15,063 nucleotides of DNA from Ruminococcus sp. UBA4275. GTDB lineage: Bacteria > Bacillota > Clostridia > Oscillospirales > Ruminococcaceae. Shown one piece after another: positions 13,751 to 15,063 of this stretch (position 1 is the first letter of the stretch; every line of letters starts with the position of its first letter). The DNA lies in assembly GCA_002395085.1 (NCBI GenBank), contig DGVV01000011.1, positions 1-15,063 on the forward strand, read 5' to 3'. The notes under the pieces were generated by a model. The model made no database searches. It was not told the origin of the DNA and saw nothing but the letters and a program-made list of their open reading frames with translations. The position numbers and the translations under genes are program-made.

Positions 13751-14775
13751 TCCGCACCGCACCCCTTTGCATATTCCGCGAGCAGATGCGCGGTTTCCGC
13801 TACATCCGCCATGTCAATGACCTCGACCGGCGTGTGCATATTGCGCAGCGGCACAGAGACCGTTCCGGCGCGGCAGCCCTCCGGCGCAAGTGCCAGAGAA
13901 TCGGCATCCGTTCCGGTTGAGCCGTTCATAATTTCAAGCTGATACGCGATATTTGCGCGTTTCGCCGCAGCAGTCAGCGCCTCGGAAAGCTCCTGCGAAA
14001 GCACCGGCGATATGCCGATTGCAGGGCCTTTTCCCAGCGTCATGCACTCATGCGGATCTTCGCCGTGTGCAAGTCCGAAGGTCACATCCACCGCGATTGC
14101 CTCATCCGCAGATTCATTTGCCGCAGCCAGCTTTGCGCCGCGTCCGCTGCGCTCCTCCTGTCCGCTGAAGACAAAGGTCACATTGCACGGCAAATCGCCC
14201 GCATCTGCGAGGATTTCGGCAGTCATGAGCAATGCCGCAACGCAGCAGCGGTCATCGAGTGCAGAACCAGTCATGCGCTGATTTTGCAGTTTTTTGCAGG
14301 TTGTGCCGTAGTAAACGGCATCTCCGGGCACGACCTTGTCCGCGAGTGCCTCTGCCGAGGCGAAGCCGAGATCCACACAGAGCTGCACATCTTCCGGCAC
14401 AGCCTGATCACCCGTCAGCAGATGCGGCGGCAGAATTGAGATAACACCTGGATACGTGCCGCCCTTGCCGGTGACCGTAACAGGCTGTCCCAGCAGCAGC
14501 CGGTGATCAATGCCGCCGACCGCGCCGATGCGCAGGAATCCTTCCGGTGTAATGCCGGTCACGAGAAAGCCGACCTGATCAAGATGTGCGCAGAGCAGAA
14601 GTGTGGGTTTTGCGGGATTTTGCCCCAGATGCGCGATGACAGAGCCGTCACGGTATGCCGCATCGGGGACATATTGCCGGAGCTGCTCAGCGGCGGCTTC
14701 CCCGACGGCATTTTCCCTTCCGGAAAGCCCGCGCAGGTCCGCCAGAGCGGCGATCCGTTCATAAGCAGATTTCAT
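13747..14775 (-). CDS. M42-family metallo-aminopeptidase (second paralogue)
   Basis: A 342-residue M42 peptidase, first gene of the coupled unit. Metal and catalytic residues by family pattern: His64 (LCAHLDQVGF), Asp174 (SALDDRCC), Glu207/Glu208 (FSGQEERSGRGAK), Asp230 (AIAVDVTFG) and His314 (RNMHTPVEV). The QEERSGRGA motif differs from the commoner QEEVGLRGA kept by its neighbour, so the two are diverged paralogues, perhaps with different residue preference or forming a mixed particle. The frame reaches 14952, but the ATG at 14775 has AGGAGG just upstream and lies downstream of the promoter at 14828-14856. Confidence 0.93.
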   Translation of the reverse strand: MKSAYERIAALADLRGLSGRENAVGEAAAEQLRQYVPDAAYRDGSVIAHLGQNPAKPTLLLCAHLDQVGFLVTGITPEGFLRIGAVGGIDHRLLLGQPVTVTGKGGTYPGVISILPPHLLTGDQAVPEDVQLCVDLGFASAEALADKVVPGDAVYYGTTCKKLQNQRMTGSALDDRCCVAALLMTAEILADAGDLPCNVTFVFSGQEERSGRGAKLAAANESADEAIAVDVTFGLAHGEDPHECMTLGKGPAIGISPVLSQELSEALTAAAKRANIAYQLEIMNGSTGTDADSLALAPEGCRAGTVSVPLRNMHTPVEVIDMADVAETAHLLAEYAKGCGAE

Positions 14776-14827
14776 TGCAGAAACCTCCTGTTTCCGTTTC
14801 ATAACAAATCGAGAGATATACAGATTT

Positions 14828-14856
14828 ATTATATCAAAATCGGGGTGAAAATGCAA
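14828..14856 (-). promoter_or_regulatory. Sigma-A promoter of the M42 peptidase operon
   Basis: On the minus strand TTGCAT (14856-14851), a 17-bp spacer and a perfect TATAAT (14833-14828) with extended -10 TG (TGATATAAT). Predicted start near 14821, leader about 46 nt. CGGGGTG occurs at 14841-14847 and 14861-14867, 20 bp apart and flanking the -35; TTTTGTCGAAT (14870-14880) matches the Spo0A box. Confidence 0.8.
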
Positions 14857-14895
14857 GATGCGGGGTGCGTTTTGTCGAATCAGTACAAAGGGCGT

Positions 14896-15044
14896 CTGTT
14901 TTTTCGCCGCATACACAGCGCTTTTCACACAGCGGGCAGAAACCGCCTCCATTTCCGCTCAGGCAGCGCACCGGAAGAATCAGCCGCCTGCCATAACTGT
15001 TTTTTCCGGCGCATAATCAGTCGCAAGCGGGCAGAACCCGCCTC
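14896..15044. repeat. Two degenerate copies of a ~50-bp intergenic repeat
   Basis: Unit A (14896-14949) and unit B (14997-15044) share their left end (CTGTTTTTTC, then a GCCGCATA-like string and ACAG/TCAG) and a near-identical right end, AGCGGGCAGAAACCGCCTC versus AGCGGGCAGAACCCGCCTC (18 of 19). Unit B's right end is a hairpin (GCGGG/CCCGC). The remaining sequence to the window end shows no supported gene. On the minus strand both right ends translate as GGFCPL, in different frames. Confidence 0.6.
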
Positions 15045-15063
15045 AGTCTGTAGATAAAGTGTC

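Noticed and set aside
13747..14952. Longer M42 protein starting at 14952
   Set aside because: The extra 59 residues lie upstream of the predicted transcript start and are unlike the family; the ATG at 14775 has AGGAGG.

Overview
The window reads like chromosome from a spore-forming, anaerobic Clostridia member close to Ruminococcus/Oscillospiraceae. It carries spo0A and spoIVB (endospore formers), an HPr with both His15 and Ser46 (low-GC Gram-positive type regulation), and a secreted protein with a dockerin module (typical of cellulosome-making ruminococci). Strong AGGAGG-type ribosome sites occur throughout, and GC-rich third positions create very long antisense shadow frames. No phage, IS, CRISPR, tRNA or complete rRNA gene was seen.

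Layout. Positions 1-2470 (minus strand): a two-gene membrane/unknown pair (2470-1526), then spo0A (1329-574) followed closely by a flavin reductase-like gene (548-42), with an 18-bp tandem duplication at its stop codon. Positions 2628-3842 (plus strand): spoIVB, the only plus-strand gene, closed by a hairpin that can also serve the minus strand. Positions 3983-4737: an HPr gene with its own strong promoter and a leader of about 275 nt. Positions 4738-5941: rimM-trmD, overlapping by 11 bp. Positions 6015-8318: a large zinc-ribbon/kinase-like/transmembrane/PASTA-like protein whose catalytic motifs are all lost, with its own promoter and terminator. Positions 8483-14775: a minus-strand gene train starting at a good sigma-A promoter near 14.83-14.86 kb: two M42 aminopeptidase genes and a GNAT acetyltransferase coupled by ATGA overlaps, a dockerin-C39-like peptidase interrupted by an in-frame TAG, a PLP-dependent YnbB/methionine gamma-lyase-family gene, and a single-pass membrane protein of unknown function.

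Functionally the window mixes sporulation control (Spo0A, SpoIVB), translation fidelity and ribosome maturation (TrmD, RimM), carbon-regulation signalling (HPr), peptide turnover (two M42 enzymes) and surface biology (pseudokinase/PASTA protein, neighbouring membrane protein, dockerin protein). The most unusual items are the transmembrane PASTA pseudokinase, the amber codon that splits the active site of the dockerin peptidase, the mutually exclusive hairpins downstream of trmD, and the long HPr leader.
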